The position numbers were made by a program, and so were the translations under genes. A stretch of DNA of 41,205 nt from JBDTYT01 sp040005555 (GTDB taxonomy: Bacteria; Actinomycetota; UBA4738; HRBIN12): the NCBI GenBank assembly GCA_040005555.1, contig JBDTYT010000006.1:1-41205 (forward strand). Reading direction: 5' to 3'. Of the stretch, positions 25,074 through 33,287 are shown in pieces. The notes under the pieces are model-generated. The model made no database searches. It had not been told where the DNA came from and worked only from the letters and a program-made list of their open reading frames with translations. Position 1 is the first letter of the stretch. Every line of letters starts with the position of its first letter.

Positions 25074-26672
25074 ATGAGTTCGATCGGACGGACCACCGGC
25101 TTGGCCTGCGCCCTGACGCTCGTCACGGCGCTCATCGCGGCCCCCGCTGCCGCGGTCAACGGCTCGGCCGGGTCCGCTCCGACGGTTCGCCGCGACGTGC
25201 GGGCCACGTTGCACGGCCAGGGCTCACGGACCGGATATCCCGGGTACGCCTCGTCGCGCTCCGGGCCGTTCACGAGCGGCAGCCGGGGTACGGCGGCAGC
25301 CGATGCGTCGGCGAGCAGCGCTCCGGTGTCGCGGACGCCCTCCTCCCTGCTCTCGTTCGACGCGATCCCGCAGATCGAAGGGTTCGAGCCCTCCGACACG
25401 AGCGGTGCGCTCGGCGATCATTGGTTCTTCACGACGGTCAACACGAGGTTCGCCCTGTGGACGCCGACCGGCACGCAACAGATCGCCCCCACGCTCCTCG
25501 ACTCCCTCGCCCCCGACACCGACGGGTTCGACGTGTTCGATCCCAAGGTCGTGTACGACCCCTACAACGACACCTTCGTGATGGTGTACCTCGCCACGCG
25601 GGATGCGCCGCACGGCTCGCTGATCGTGATCACCGCGATCCCCGATGCGACGGCAGATCAGCAGTCGACGTGGTGTACGAACGTGATCCGGGGCGACCAG
25701 GTGGCGACCGACGCCGCCCAGTGGGCGGACTACCCGTCCCTGGGCTTCTCCGCGGACCGGGTGACGGTCTCCACGAACCAGTTCAAGTTCCCGACATCCC
25801 GGGATGCCTTCAGTTACGCGCAGGTGCTGTCGTTCCCGAAGACCAGCCTGTACGACTGCAGCCAAACGCTCACGGTCGACGTGTTCGCTGGCTCGGCCAC
25901 GCAGAACCCCGACGGCTCACCGGCGATGACGATCCAGCCTGCCCAGACCGCGGGCGCGGCGACGAGCGATCAATTCATGCTGTCGTTCAGCGGCCCCGGG
26001 AGATCCTCCGCGCTCACCGCGTGGCGTATCCGGCCGACGGCGGCCGGGCTCGTGCTGAAGAAGGGCGAGATGTTGACGGGCCGGACGCACCCCGCGCCGG
26101 CCGGCACGCAGGGCGGAGGCAGCCTCACGAACAACGATACGTGGTGGGACACGGGGGATCTGCGTCTCATCAACGCCTTCTACGACGCCGATCGCAACGC
26201 CCTCTACGCGGCGCATGTCGTGGGCAGGGACCTCGGGCCGGACACCGTGACGGGCGGCTACCCGGAGTCGGTGATCCGGTGGTACGAGGTGCTCCCCGCG
26301 AGCAGGCTCGTGGACTCGGTCCTGAACCGCAAGGGGATCGTCGGGCAAGCGGAGACCGACGCGGGGTGGCCGAGCGTGGCCACGGACGCCTCCGGCAACC
26401 TGTTCATCACCTACAGCCGCGCCAGCGAGCCGCTCAACGAATTCCTGTCGGCGTGGGCGGCCGAGATCGTGCCGGGATCGACCACGGCAACCACGGTGCT
26501 GCTGCGGGCGGGGACGGCCGTCCACGACGCGCTGAAGGGGGTCGAGCGGTGGGGCGACTTCACAGGGATCAACCGCGACCCCGTGGATCCCGCGCTCATC
26601 GCGATGGTGAACCAGATCGCGACACTCGGGTCGGCCTGGCAGCAGACGGTGAACGTCGTCACGCACGGGTAG
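25074..26672 (+). CDS. secreted protein of unknown function, tandem paralog 2 (propeller-like)
   Basis: A 532-residue protein with signal peptide (GLACALTLVTALIAAPAAA) and a Gly/Ser/Thr-rich linker to about residue 90. The domain that follows is collinear with paralog 1 over its whole length. Shared blocks include LSFDAIPQI, FDPKVVYDPYNDTFVMVYL, QWADYPSLGFSADRVTVSTNQF, QVLSFPKTSLYDC, TWWDTGDLRLINAFYDADRN, RWYEV, ETDAGWPSVATDASGNLFIT and ERWGDFTGINRDPV. The pair of Cys is kept. The linkers have diverged, so the duplication is not recent. Function unknown; an extracellular adhesion, carbohydrate-binding or hydrolytic role are all possible. It has its own promoter, and proS follows after 20 bases. 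Confidence 0.8.
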   Translation: MSSIGRTTGLACALTLVTALIAAPAAAVNGSAGSAPTVRRDVRATLHGQGSRTGYPGYASSRSGPFTSGSRGTAAADASASSAPVSRTPSSLLSFDAIPQIEGFEPSDTSGALGDHWFFTTVNTRFALWTPTGTQQIAPTLLDSLAPDTDGFDVFDPKVVYDPYNDTFVMVYLATRDAPHGSLIVITAIPDATADQQSTWCTNVIRGDQVATDAAQWADYPSLGFSADRVTVSTNQFKFPTSRDAFSYAQVLSFPKTSLYDCSQTLTVDVFAGSATQNPDGSPAMTIQPAQTAGAATSDQFMLSFSGPGRSSALTAWRIRPTAAGLVLKKGEMLTGRTHPAPAGTQGGGSLTNNDTWWDTGDLRLINAFYDADRNALYAAHVVGRDLGPDTVTGGYPESVIRWYEVLPASRLVDSVLNRKGIVGQAETDAGWPSVATDASGNLFITYSRASEPLNEFLSAWAAEIVPGSTTATTVLLRAGTAVHDALKGVERWGDFTGINRDPVDPALIAMVNQIATLGSAWQQTVNVVTHG

Positions 26673-26677
26673 GGCCG

Positions 26678-26683
26678 TATCAT
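26678..26683 (+). promoter_or_regulatory. TANNNT box, leaderless-type promoter of proS
   Basis: TATCAT ends 9 bases before the proS ATG and the intervening CGGGACCCC has no ribosome-binding site. Confidence 0.45.
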
Positions 26684-26692
26684 CGGGACCCC

Positions 26693-28402
26693 ATGAGGCT
26701 GTCCGAGTTGTTCGGCCGCACGCTGCGCGAGGACCCGGCCGAAGCCGAGGTGTCGTCGCACCGGTTGTTGCTACGCGCGGCGTTCTTCAGGCAGCTGATG
26801 GCCGGCGTCTACACGACGATGCCGCTCGGTCTGCGGACCATGCGCAAGATCGAGGCGATCGTGCGCGAGGAGATGGACGCTTCGGGCGCGCAGGAGCTCC
26901 GGATGCCCATCGTGTTGCCGGCCGAGCCGTGGAGGGCCACCGGGCGGTACGAGGCCTACGGCGACACGTTGTTCAAGCTCGAGGACCGCCAAGGCCGTGA
27001 GATGGTCCTCGGCCCCACGCAGGAAGAGGTGGTCGCGCCCTTGGTGGCGGCCGAGTTCACGTCGTACCGCGACCTGCCGGTGAACGTGTACCAGGTCGAG
27101 TGGAAGTACCGCGACGAGTACCGACCGCGCTACGGCTTGCTCCGCGTCCGCGAGTTCCTCATGAAGGACGCGTACTCGTTCGACCGGGACGATGAGGGCA
27201 TGGCGGCCTCCTACGACGTGATGATGCAGGCGTATCGGCGCGTCTTCGACCGGTGCGGTCTGTCGTACGCGATCGTCGAGGCGGATCCCGGCACGATCGG
27301 CGGAGGAGTGAACCACGAGTTCATGGCCCACGCCGAAGTGGGCGAGGACCTCTACGTCCGATGTCCGAACGGCGACTACCTGGCCGACACCGAGGCGGCC
27401 AGGCCTCGCCCCCCCGAGCCGGTGGCTCAGGAGGGTCTCGAGCAGGTGACGAAGATCCACACCCCGGACGCTGCAACGATCGACGCGGTGTCGGCGCAGC
27501 TGGACCGGCCCGCCTCCGAGATGCTGAAGAACGTCCTGTTCGATGCGGGCGGACGGACGGTCGCCGTGCTGATCGCGGGCGACCGCGAGGTGAACGAGAC
27601 CAAGCTCGAGCGCCGCTTCTTCCCCACGCCCGTGCGCCGCTTCGAGGACGCTGATTTCGCCAAGCACGGCTACGCGAAGGGGTACGTGGGTCCCCAGGGG
27701 TTCGGCGAGGACGTGACCGTGATCGCGGACCACTCCATCGCCGGAGGCAAGAACTGGGTGACCGGGGCGAACGAATCCGATCACCACGTCACGGGGGCGA
27801 ACCAGGGCCGCGACTTCCGCGTGGACGAGGTGGCCGACGTGGTGCAGATCCGCGAGGGCGACCCCTGCCCCATCTGCGGGCAGCCGCTTCACATCGAGCG
27901 GTCGATCGTGGTGGGGCACATCTATCAACTCGGCACGAAGTACTCGGAGCCGCTGCAGACGACCTTCATCGACCAGGACGGATCCCCTCGGTTGTTCCGG
28001 ATGGGTTCCTACGGGATCGGCATCTCGCGGATCATCGCGGCCGTCGTGGAACAGCGTCACGACGAGCACGGCATCGTGTGGCCGAAGGCGCTGGCCCCCT
28101 TCGAGGTCTGCGTCGTGGTCGCGACCCGGGACCACGAAGGGGCCGTCGCCGAGGCGGAGCGGATCTACCGTGAGCTCGGGGAGCGCGGCGTCGAGGTGGC
28201 GATCGACGACCGTGAGGAGTCGGCGGGTGTGAAGTTCGCCGACGCGGACCTGGTGGGATACCCGGTCCAGGTGGTCGTGGGCAAGCGTGGCATCGAGGGC
28301 GACACGATCGACCTGAAGCTGCGAGCGAGCGGCCAGCGATCGCAGGCTCCGCTCGCCGGCGCGACCCAGGCAGTGATCGACCTGCTCGGCTCCGCCCCCT
28401 AA
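26693..28402 (+). CDS. proS: prolyl-tRNA synthetase, bacterial type
   Basis: Charges tRNA-Pro. At 569 residues this is the full bacterial architecture. The class II catalytic core is split (motif 1 region RKIEAIVREEMDASGAQELRMP, motif 2 region VEWKYRDEYRPRYGLLRVREFLMKDAYSF, motif 3 in GSYGIGISRIIAAV) around the editing (INS/YbaK-like) domain at about 225-385. A Cys pair (CPICG) follows, and the anticodon-binding domain forms the C-terminus. The editing domain keeps GANESDHHVTGAN. The ATG at 26693 gives the usual N-terminus (MRLSELFGRTLREDP). A leaderless-type promoter precedes it. Confidence 0.96.
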   Translation: MRLSELFGRTLREDPAEAEVSSHRLLLRAAFFRQLMAGVYTTMPLGLRTMRKIEAIVREEMDASGAQELRMPIVLPAEPWRATGRYEAYGDTLFKLEDRQGREMVLGPTQEEVVAPLVAAEFTSYRDLPVNVYQVEWKYRDEYRPRYGLLRVREFLMKDAYSFDRDDEGMAASYDVMMQAYRRVFDRCGLSYAIVEADPGTIGGGVNHEFMAHAEVGEDLYVRCPNGDYLADTEAARPRPPEPVAQEGLEQVTKIHTPDAATIDAVSAQLDRPASEMLKNVLFDAGGRTVAVLIAGDREVNETKLERRFFPTPVRRFEDADFAKHGYAKGYVGPQGFGEDVTVIADHSIAGGKNWVTGANESDHHVTGANQGRDFRVDEVADVVQIREGDPCPICGQPLHIERSIVVGHIYQLGTKYSEPLQTTFIDQDGSPRLFRMGSYGIGISRIIAAVVEQRHDEHGIVWPKALAPFEVCVVVATRDHEGAVAEAERIYRELGERGVEVAIDDREESAGVKFADADLVGYPVQVVVGKRGIEGDTIDLKLRASGQRSQAPLAGATQAVIDLLGSAP

Positions 28403-28405
28403 GCT
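28400..28405 (+). promoter_or_regulatory. TANNNT box overlapping the proS stop codon
   Basis: TAAGCT begins with the TAA stop of proS and ends 6 bases before the ATG at 28412. It fits a leaderless start for the small gene that follows. Confidence 0.4.
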
Positions 28406-28411
28406 GGGTGG

Positions 28412-28693
28412 ATGGCAACCCGCGCTCCCAACGGGCTCCGAGACTTCGCCAAGCTGCACCGCGAGGTCGAGGGCGTGCTCCAACATGTCGGGCTCCGGAC
28501 GTGGGACCTCGTCCTCGTCGACGTCGAGGGACTGTGGGTCCGAGACGAGTTCACGTCGGAGGAGGACGCCGAAGCCGCGTGCAGCGAGCTGGGCATACGC
28601 GTGCACAAGGGATGGGACGACCCGCGGATGGTTCGTCGAATGAACGCGCGTGACCATTGGAACCGCCCCGGCGGACAGCGGCGAGCGCTCTAG
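28412..28693 (+). CDS. small protein of unknown function
   Basis: A 93-residue protein I do not recognise. It has an N-terminal amphipathic stretch (LRDFAKLHREVEGVLQHVG), a middle part with DLVLVDVEGLWVRDEFTSEEDAEAACSELGIRVHKGW that reads as two strands and a helix, and a basic C-terminus (MNARDHWNRPGGQRR). It is soluble with no signal peptide. Codon use and third-position G+C match neighbouring genes, which supports a real gene. It lies 9 bases after proS with its own possible leaderless promoter and ends before the rimP promoter. The helix-strand content could suit a nucleic-acid-binding or ferredoxin-like fold, but that is only an impression. Confidence 0.7.
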   Translation: MATRAPNGLRDFAKLHREVEGVLQHVGLRTWDLVLVDVEGLWVRDEFTSEEDAEAACSELGIRVHKGWDDPRMVRRMNARDHWNRPGGQRRAL

Positions 28694-28701
28694 AACCCTG
28701 T

Positions 28702-28723
28702 CAGATACCCCTCAGATACCCCT
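28702..28723 (+). repeat. perfect 11-base tandem repeat upstream of the rimP promoter
   Basis: CAGATACCCCT occurs twice without a gap (28702-28712 and 28713-28723), about 40 bases upstream of the -10 box. It is flanked by GTCAG and CTGAC. One helical turn apart, the copies could be a tandem operator. It is one of the few A/T-containing exact repeats in the window. Confidence 0.7.
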
Positions 28724-28763
28724 CCTGACCTGCGGTTTCCGGTCGTTTTCGCTGGTCGTCGGG

Positions 28764-28769
28764 TATACT
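28764..28769 (+). promoter_or_regulatory. -10 box of the rimP-nusA-infB operon
   Basis: TATACT, five of six matches to TATAAT, in the only sizeable gap before rimP. The -35 region is unclear (GGTCGT with a 17-base spacer). Expected transcript start near 28776. Confidence 0.55.
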
Positions 28770-28797
28770 CGCGACACAAGCAGCGGTTGCACCCGGG

Positions 28798-28823
28798 AGT
28801 GGGCTCGCGCCCACTTTCTTTTT
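28798..28823 (+). terminator. terminator/attenuator in the rimP leader
   Basis: AGTGGGC and GCCCACT (28798-28804, 28809-28815) make a perfect 7-pair stem with a TCGC loop, followed at once by TTTCTTTTT (the first T closing the stem). This is the only real U-tract hairpin in the window. It lies between the promoter and the rimP ATG, so it could attenuate the whole nusA operon. Confidence 0.65.
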
Positions 28824-28836
28824 CGAAGAGGGCGAG

Positions 28837-29370
28837 ATGGACGTGGAAGCGCTGGTCCGGCCGGTCGTCGAGTCGGTGGGATTGGAGCTCTGGGAGGTCA
28901 CCTACCGGAGGGAGCGAGGTCGCATGATCTTGCGGGTCGACGTGGATCGGGACGGGGGAGTGGACCTGGACACGATCGCGCAGACCTCGGAGCGACTGTC
29001 CCGCCGGCTGGACCTCGAGGGGTTCGCCGGCACCACGCCGTACTCGCTGGAGGTCGGCTCACCGGGTCTGGAGCGAGCGCTCAAGCAGCCCCGGCATTTC
29101 CAACGGAGCGTCGGGATGCAGGTGAAGGTGAAGACGGTGGACGCTGTCGAAGGGCGGACGATCCTCGAGGGCGCGCTGGTCTCGGCCGATGCGGAGGCGA
29201 TCATGGTCGCATCCGACGGCGAAGAGCTGCGCGTTCCCTACAGCGACGTCGCGTCGGCGCGCACCGTCTTCGAGTGGGGATCAGGGCCGAAGCAGCGAAG
29301 CGGTCGCCGCTCGCTCCCGGCCTCGCCCCGCGACGGCGGGAGCGGGAAAGCGAACAGGAGCAAACCATGA
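28837..29370 (+). CDS. rimP: ribosome maturation factor RimP
   Basis: Needed for 30S subunit maturation. The 177-residue protein shows the N-terminal domain (VRPVVESVGLELWEVTYRRERGRMILRVDVD, GVDLDTIAQTSERLSRRLD) and the hallmark YSLEVGSPGLERALKQPRHFQRSVG. A C-terminal SH3-like domain follows, then a basic Ser/Arg/Gly tail of about 25 residues. It is the first gene of the operon with nusA, ylxR, infB, DUF503, rbfA and the DHH phosphoesterase. Its leader carries a terminator-like hairpin. The stop overlaps the nusA ATG (ATGA). Confidence 0.94.
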   Translation: MDVEALVRPVVESVGLELWEVTYRRERGRMILRVDVDRDGGVDLDTIAQTSERLSRRLDLEGFAGTTPYSLEVGSPGLERALKQPRHFQRSVGMQVKVKTVDAVEGRTILEGALVSADAEAIMVASDGEELRVPYSDVASARTVFEWGSGPKQRSGRRSLPASPRDGGSGKANRSKP

Positions 29371-30602
29371 ACCAAGACATGATCGCCGCCCTCCGCGAGC
29401 TGGAGCGGGAGAAGGGCATCGCGTTCCAGACGATCCTCGAGGGCCTCGAGGAGGCGATGGCGTCTGCCTACAAGTCGTGGTGGAAGCAGCAGCATCCCGA
29501 GGTCGACGAGGAGGCCATCGGCGTGCGCGCGAAGATCGATCCGGAGTCCGGCGACCTGCGCGTCTGGCTCCAAGAGCTGGAAGAGATCGAAGGCGTCGAT
29601 CCCGAAGGGGAGCCGACGATCGAGAAGAAGCTCATCTCCGAGCAGGAGGTGGAGGTCACCGACGAGTTCAAGGGACGGATCGGAGCGCAGACGGCCAAGC
29701 AGGTCATCTTCCAGAAGCTCCGTGATGCCGAGCGGGAGATGACCTACGAGGAGTTCGCCGGGCGTGAGGGCGACATCGTCACCGGCATCGTGCAGCAGCA
29801 GGAGCGGCGGTACACGCTGCTCGACCTCGGCAAGGTCGAGGCGCTCCTGCCCCAGGCCGAGCAGGTTCCGAGCGAGCCGTATCGCCACGGCGAGCGGCTG
29901 AAGGCGTACATCACGGAGGTTCGCCGAGGGACGAAGGGCCCACAGATCGTGGTGTCCCGTAGCCACCCCGGCTTGCTGAAGAAGCTCTTCGAGCTCGAGG
30001 TGCCCGAGATCGAGGAGGGCATCGTCGAGATCCGAGCCGTGGCGCGCGAGCCGGGCCATCGCTCGAAGATCGCGGTGTCGTCCAAAGAGCCGGCGGTCGA
30101 CCCGGTCGGCGCGTGCGTGGGGCCGAAGGGCTCCCGAGTGCGCAATGTCGTCACCGAGCTCCGAGGCGAGAAGATCGACGTCGTGCCGTGGAGCGCCGAC
30201 GCGCCGACCTTCGTCGCCAACGCGCTGCAACCGGCGAAGGTGAAGGAGGCCCGCGTCGACCCCGAGACGCAGACGGCCCTGGTCATCGTGCCCGACTATC
30301 AGCTTTCGCTCGCGATCGGCAAGGAGGGGCAGAACGCGCGCCTCGCGGCGCGGCTCACCGGGTGGCGCATCGACATCAAGAGCGAGACGCAGTTCGCTGA
30401 GGAGCAACGCGGTGCACGCGCTGCAGCGGCAGCGCCCGCGCCCGAGCCCGTAGCTGTTCCGGAGCTCCAGGCCCCATCCGAGCCGGAGCCCATGCCCGCC
30501 CCCGAACCCGTGCCCGACTCACTCGCCGAAAGGGGCGTCGAGCCGGAAGGTCCGACGGAGGAAGCCCCCGTCGGGGTCGCCGAGGAGCCGGTGGAGGGCT
30601 GA
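29367..30602 (+). CDS. nusA: transcription termination/antitermination factor NusA
   Basis: Binds RNA polymerase and nascent RNA and modulates pausing and termination. The 411-residue protein has the N-terminal polymerase-binding domain (1-125), an S1 domain (about 130-200, GDIVTGIVQQQERRYTLLDLGKVEALLP) and KH domains with VGPKGSRVRNVV and LAIGKEGQNARLAARLTGW. A tail of about 65 residues of Ala, Pro and Glu follows. The acidic repeats of the proteobacterial NusA C-terminus are absent, as in other actinobacteria. The ATG overlaps the rimP stop. NusA may act on the hairpin in its own operon leader. Confidence 0.95.
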   Translation: MNQDMIAALRELEREKGIAFQTILEGLEEAMASAYKSWWKQQHPEVDEEAIGVRAKIDPESGDLRVWLQELEEIEGVDPEGEPTIEKKLISEQEVEVTDEFKGRIGAQTAKQVIFQKLRDAEREMTYEEFAGREGDIVTGIVQQQERRYTLLDLGKVEALLPQAEQVPSEPYRHGERLKAYITEVRRGTKGPQIVVSRSHPGLLKKLFELEVPEIEEGIVEIRAVAREPGHRSKIAVSSKEPAVDPVGACVGPKGSRVRNVVTELRGEKIDVVPWSADAPTFVANALQPAKVKEARVDPETQTALVIVPDYQLSLAIGKEGQNARLAARLTGWRIDIKSETQFAEEQRGARAAAAAPAPEPVAVPELQAPSEPEPMPAPEPVPDSLAERGVEPEGPTEEAPVGVAEEPVEG

Positions 30603-30607
30603 GGCCG

Positions 30608-30883
30608 GTGGCTCGTGGCGAGCCCGAGCGGACCTGCGTCGGATGTCGGCAGACGGCGTCGAAGCGGTCGCTGCTGCGGGTCATCCGCTCCGCCGACGGG
30701 ATGGTCCGACCAGATCCATCAGGATCCGCGGTAGGAAGAGGGTCGTACGTGCATCGCGATCCGACCTGCGTGGATCTCGCGATACGGCGGGGCGGTATGG
30801 CGCGCGCGCTGCGAACAGGTCTGAAGGCGGAGGAAGCAGCTAGGCTGAGGTCCGACATCGACGAGGAGATGGAGCGTTCTTGA
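30608..30883 (+). CDS. ylxR: YlxR family RNA-binding protein
   Basis: A 91-residue protein of the YlxR (DUF448) family, placed between nusA and infB as usual. The signature is RTCVGCRQTASKRSLLRVIR followed by GRGSYVHRDPTCVDLAIRRGGMARAL. The family is nucleoid or RNA associated; in Bacillus and Synechocystis it has been linked to regulation of gene expression and RNase P, but the primary role is not settled. The GTG at 30608 gives the typical N-terminus. The stop overlaps the TTG of infB (TTGA). Confidence 0.92.
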   Translation: MARGEPERTCVGCRQTASKRSLLRVIRSADGMVRPDPSGSAVGRGSYVHRDPTCVDLAIRRGGMARALRTGLKAEEAARLRSDIDEEMERS

Positions 30884-32970
30884 GGGTTCACGAGCTTGCC
30901 AAGGAACTCGGCGTCACGAGCAAAGAGCTGATCGCCGCGCTCGAGCAGATGGGCGTCGAGGGCAGAACGGCTTCGTCGTCGGTGCCCGACGAGGCCGTAT
31001 CGCGGCTGCGGGCCTCCGGTGGGAAACCCGTGAAGGCCGCGAAGATCAAGGAGGTCGTCGAGGCGCCGACGCCCAAGGTCAAGCCGAAGACGAGAACGAA
31101 GGCCGTTCCGCAGACCGAAGCGCCCCCGGCCCTCGCCGAGCCGGAGCCGGTCGCGGTTGCTCCACTCGCCGCGCCGACGCCAGCACCACCACCGCCGGTC
31201 CCCGCGGTGCCTTCCAAGCCCCTCCTTCCGGTCCTGAAGGTGGTTCGCGGGTCCTCGGCCCAGACCATCGCGGACAAGCTCAGCCGGACGGCCTCGGACA
31301 TCGTGAAGATCTTGTTCGGCCTCGGCGAGATGGTCACCGCCACACAGTCGCTCTCGGACGAGGCCATCTCGCTCGTGGCCTCCGAGCTCGGTTATGAGCC
31401 CGAGATCGTCGGGGTCGAGGACGAGCTGGAGCCCGAGGAGCCGGTGGACGAGGGTCGGCTGCAGCCGCGACCGCCCGTCGTCACCGTGATGGGTCACGTC
31501 GACCACGGCAAGACGCTGCTCCTGGACGCGATCCGCCAGGCGGACGTCGTCTCGGGCGAGTTCGGCGGGATCACCCAGCACATCGGGGCGTACCAGGTCC
31601 ACTGGAACGACCGGGAGATCACGTTCATCGACACGCCGGGCCACGAGGCGTTCACCGCGATGCGCGCCCGAGGGGCCCAGGTGACGGACATCGTCGTCCT
31701 GGTGGTCGCCGCCGACGACGGCGTGAAGCCGCAGACGCTCGAGGCGCTCGACCACGCGAAGGCCGCAGCGGTGCCGATCATCGTGGCGGTGAACAAGATC
31801 GACAAACCCGAAGCCGACCCGCAGCGAGTGCGGACGCAGCTGGTCGAGCACGGCGTCGTGCCCACCGAGTACGGCGGCACCTTCGAGTTCGTCGACGTGT
31901 CGGCGAAGGCGCGTACGAACCTCGACACCTTGCTCGAAACCATCGTGCTCGTCGCCGACATCGAGGAGCTGAAGGCCGATCCCGAGGGGCGGGCTCGTGG
32001 CGTCGTGATCGAGGCGCACCTGGACCGCGGGCGCGGTCCGGTGGCCACGGTGCTCGTACAGCGAGGCACGCTCGAGGTGGGTGACACGGTCGTGTCGGGG
32101 ACATCGTTCGCGAAGATCCGAGCGATGCTCGACGAGTACGGCCAGCAGGTGAAGCAGGCGCTCCCCGCCAAGCCCGTGCAGATCCTCGGATGGTCGGCGA
32201 CCCCGAACGCCGGCGACGACGTCCGCGGCGTCGAGGACGAGCGCGAGGCGAGACACCTCGCGCAAGAGCGCGAGTCGAAGGTCCGCGCGGCCGAGCTGGT
32301 CACCACCCGGCCACCGACGCTCCAAGAGCTCATGGCGGCGCAGACGGCGTCCGAGGTTCCCGAGCTCAACCTCATCGTCAAGGCCGACGTGCAGGGCTCG
32401 ATCGGTGCTCTCGTCGACGCGTTCGCGAAGATCCCGCAAGACGAGGTTCGCATCAACGTGATCCACAGCGCCGCCGGCGGCATCACCGAGAGCGACATCA
32501 AGCTCGCGATGGCGTCCCGCGCGATCGTGGTCGGGTTCAACGTGCGTCCGGACGTCACCGCACGCGAGCTCGCCGAGAAGGAAGGGGTGGACGTCCGGCT
32601 GTACCGCGTGATCTACGACGCCATCGACGACATCCGCGGCGCGGTGAGTGGCATGCTCAAGCCCGAGGAGCGCGAGACCGAGCTCGGCCGCGCCGAGGTG
32701 CGGACGCTGTTCAGGGTGCCGAAGCTCGGCGTGATCGCCGGAAGCTACGTGCTCCAAGGTACGATCGTCCGCAATGCCCGGGCTCGTGTCGTGCGCGACG
32801 GTGTCGTGGCGTACGAGGGCCGGGTCGGTTCGCTCCGCAGGTTCAAGGACGACGTGCGCGAGGTCGCCGAGGGGTACGAATGCGGGATCGGCATCGAGAA
32901 CTTCCAAGACGTGAAAGAGGGCGACATCATCGAGGCCTACGAGGTCCGTGAGGTCGCTCGCGAGCTGTGA
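30880..32970 (+). CDS. infB: translation initiation factor IF-2
   Basis: GTPase that places initiator tRNA on the 30S subunit. The 696-residue protein has an IF2-N helical domain (VHELAKELGVTSKELIAALEQMG), a Pro/Ala/Lys linker, a second IF2-N-like domain (about 120-180), and a G domain with GHVDHGKT at 205-212, DTPGHEAF and NKID. Domains II, III and IV form the C-terminus. It is shorter than the 900-1000 residues of mycobacteria and streptomycetes because the linker is compact. The TTG start is decided by the overlap with the ylxR stop and by the conserved first residues. Confidence 0.96.
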   Translation: MRVHELAKELGVTSKELIAALEQMGVEGRTASSSVPDEAVSRLRASGGKPVKAAKIKEVVEAPTPKVKPKTRTKAVPQTEAPPALAEPEPVAVAPLAAPTPAPPPPVPAVPSKPLLPVLKVVRGSSAQTIADKLSRTASDIVKILFGLGEMVTATQSLSDEAISLVASELGYEPEIVGVEDELEPEEPVDEGRLQPRPPVVTVMGHVDHGKTLLLDAIRQADVVSGEFGGITQHIGAYQVHWNDREITFIDTPGHEAFTAMRARGAQVTDIVVLVVAADDGVKPQTLEALDHAKAAAVPIIVAVNKIDKPEADPQRVRTQLVEHGVVPTEYGGTFEFVDVSAKARTNLDTLLETIVLVADIEELKADPEGRARGVVIEAHLDRGRGPVATVLVQRGTLEVGDTVVSGTSFAKIRAMLDEYGQQVKQALPAKPVQILGWSATPNAGDDVRGVEDEREARHLAQERESKVRAAELVTTRPPTLQELMAAQTASEVPELNLIVKADVQGSIGALVDAFAKIPQDEVRINVIHSAAGGITESDIKLAMASRAIVVGFNVRPDVTARELAEKEGVDVRLYRVIYDAIDDIRGAVSGMLKPEERETELGRAEVRTLFRVPKLGVIAGSYVLQGTIVRNARARVVRDGVVAYEGRVGSLRRFKDDVREVAEGYECGIGIENFQDVKEGDIIEAYEVREVAREL

Positions 32971-32992
32971 CGCGCTCGGCGCGGGGGTCCGC

Positions 32993-33286
32993 ATGCTCGT
33001 CGCGATGGAACGGTTCGACCTGCGCATACCGGGATGCGGGTCGCTGAAGGAGAAACGACACGTCGTGAAGACCCTCACGAACCAGATCCGGTCGACGTTC
33101 AACGTCTCCGTCGCCGAGGTGGATCATCACAACCTGTGGCAGCGAACGGCGATCGCGGTCGCCGCGGTCTCGGCTGAGCAGTATCACGTCCGTAAGGTCA
33201 TGCACGAGGTGGAGAAGTTCGTGGACCGTTGGGCCGAGGTCGAGACGATCGACGTCGAGCTCACCCTGCACTATCCGGAGGATTGA
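32993..33286 (+). CDS. DUF503 (YlxP-like) protein
   Basis: A 97-residue protein with the family signature IPGCGSLKEKRHVVKTLTNQIRSTFNVSVAEVDHHNLWQRTAIAVAAVS. A C-terminal helix is followed by an acidic end. DUF503 is regularly found between infB and rbfA, and a ribosome-associated role has been suggested; no activity is proven. I chose the ATG at 32993, which gives the usual first residues, rather than an upstream GTG inside infB at 32948. One base separates its stop from the rbfA start. Confidence 0.9.
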   Translation: MLVAMERFDLRIPGCGSLKEKRHVVKTLTNQIRSTFNVSVAEVDHHNLWQRTAIAVAAVSAEQYHVRKVMHEVEKFVDRWAEVETIDVELTLHYPED

Positions 33287-33287
33287 C

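Noticed and set aside
25421..26690. In-frame extension of proS far upstream into the second secreted paralog
   Set aside because: The residues before 26693 are the shifted-frame reading of the paralog gene. ProRS proteins begin at the ATG at 26693.
26771..28657. A 628-codon open frame on the minus strand opposite proS
   Set aside because: Antisense shadow of proS; composition is typical of a complementary frame and no family is recognisable.
30376..33102. A 908-codon open frame on the minus strand opposite infB
   Set aside because: It is the mirror of a high-G+C coding region. The plus-strand infB, ylxR and nusA ends match conserved families, while this frame shows no motif and is rich in Arg, His and Asp as antisense frames are.
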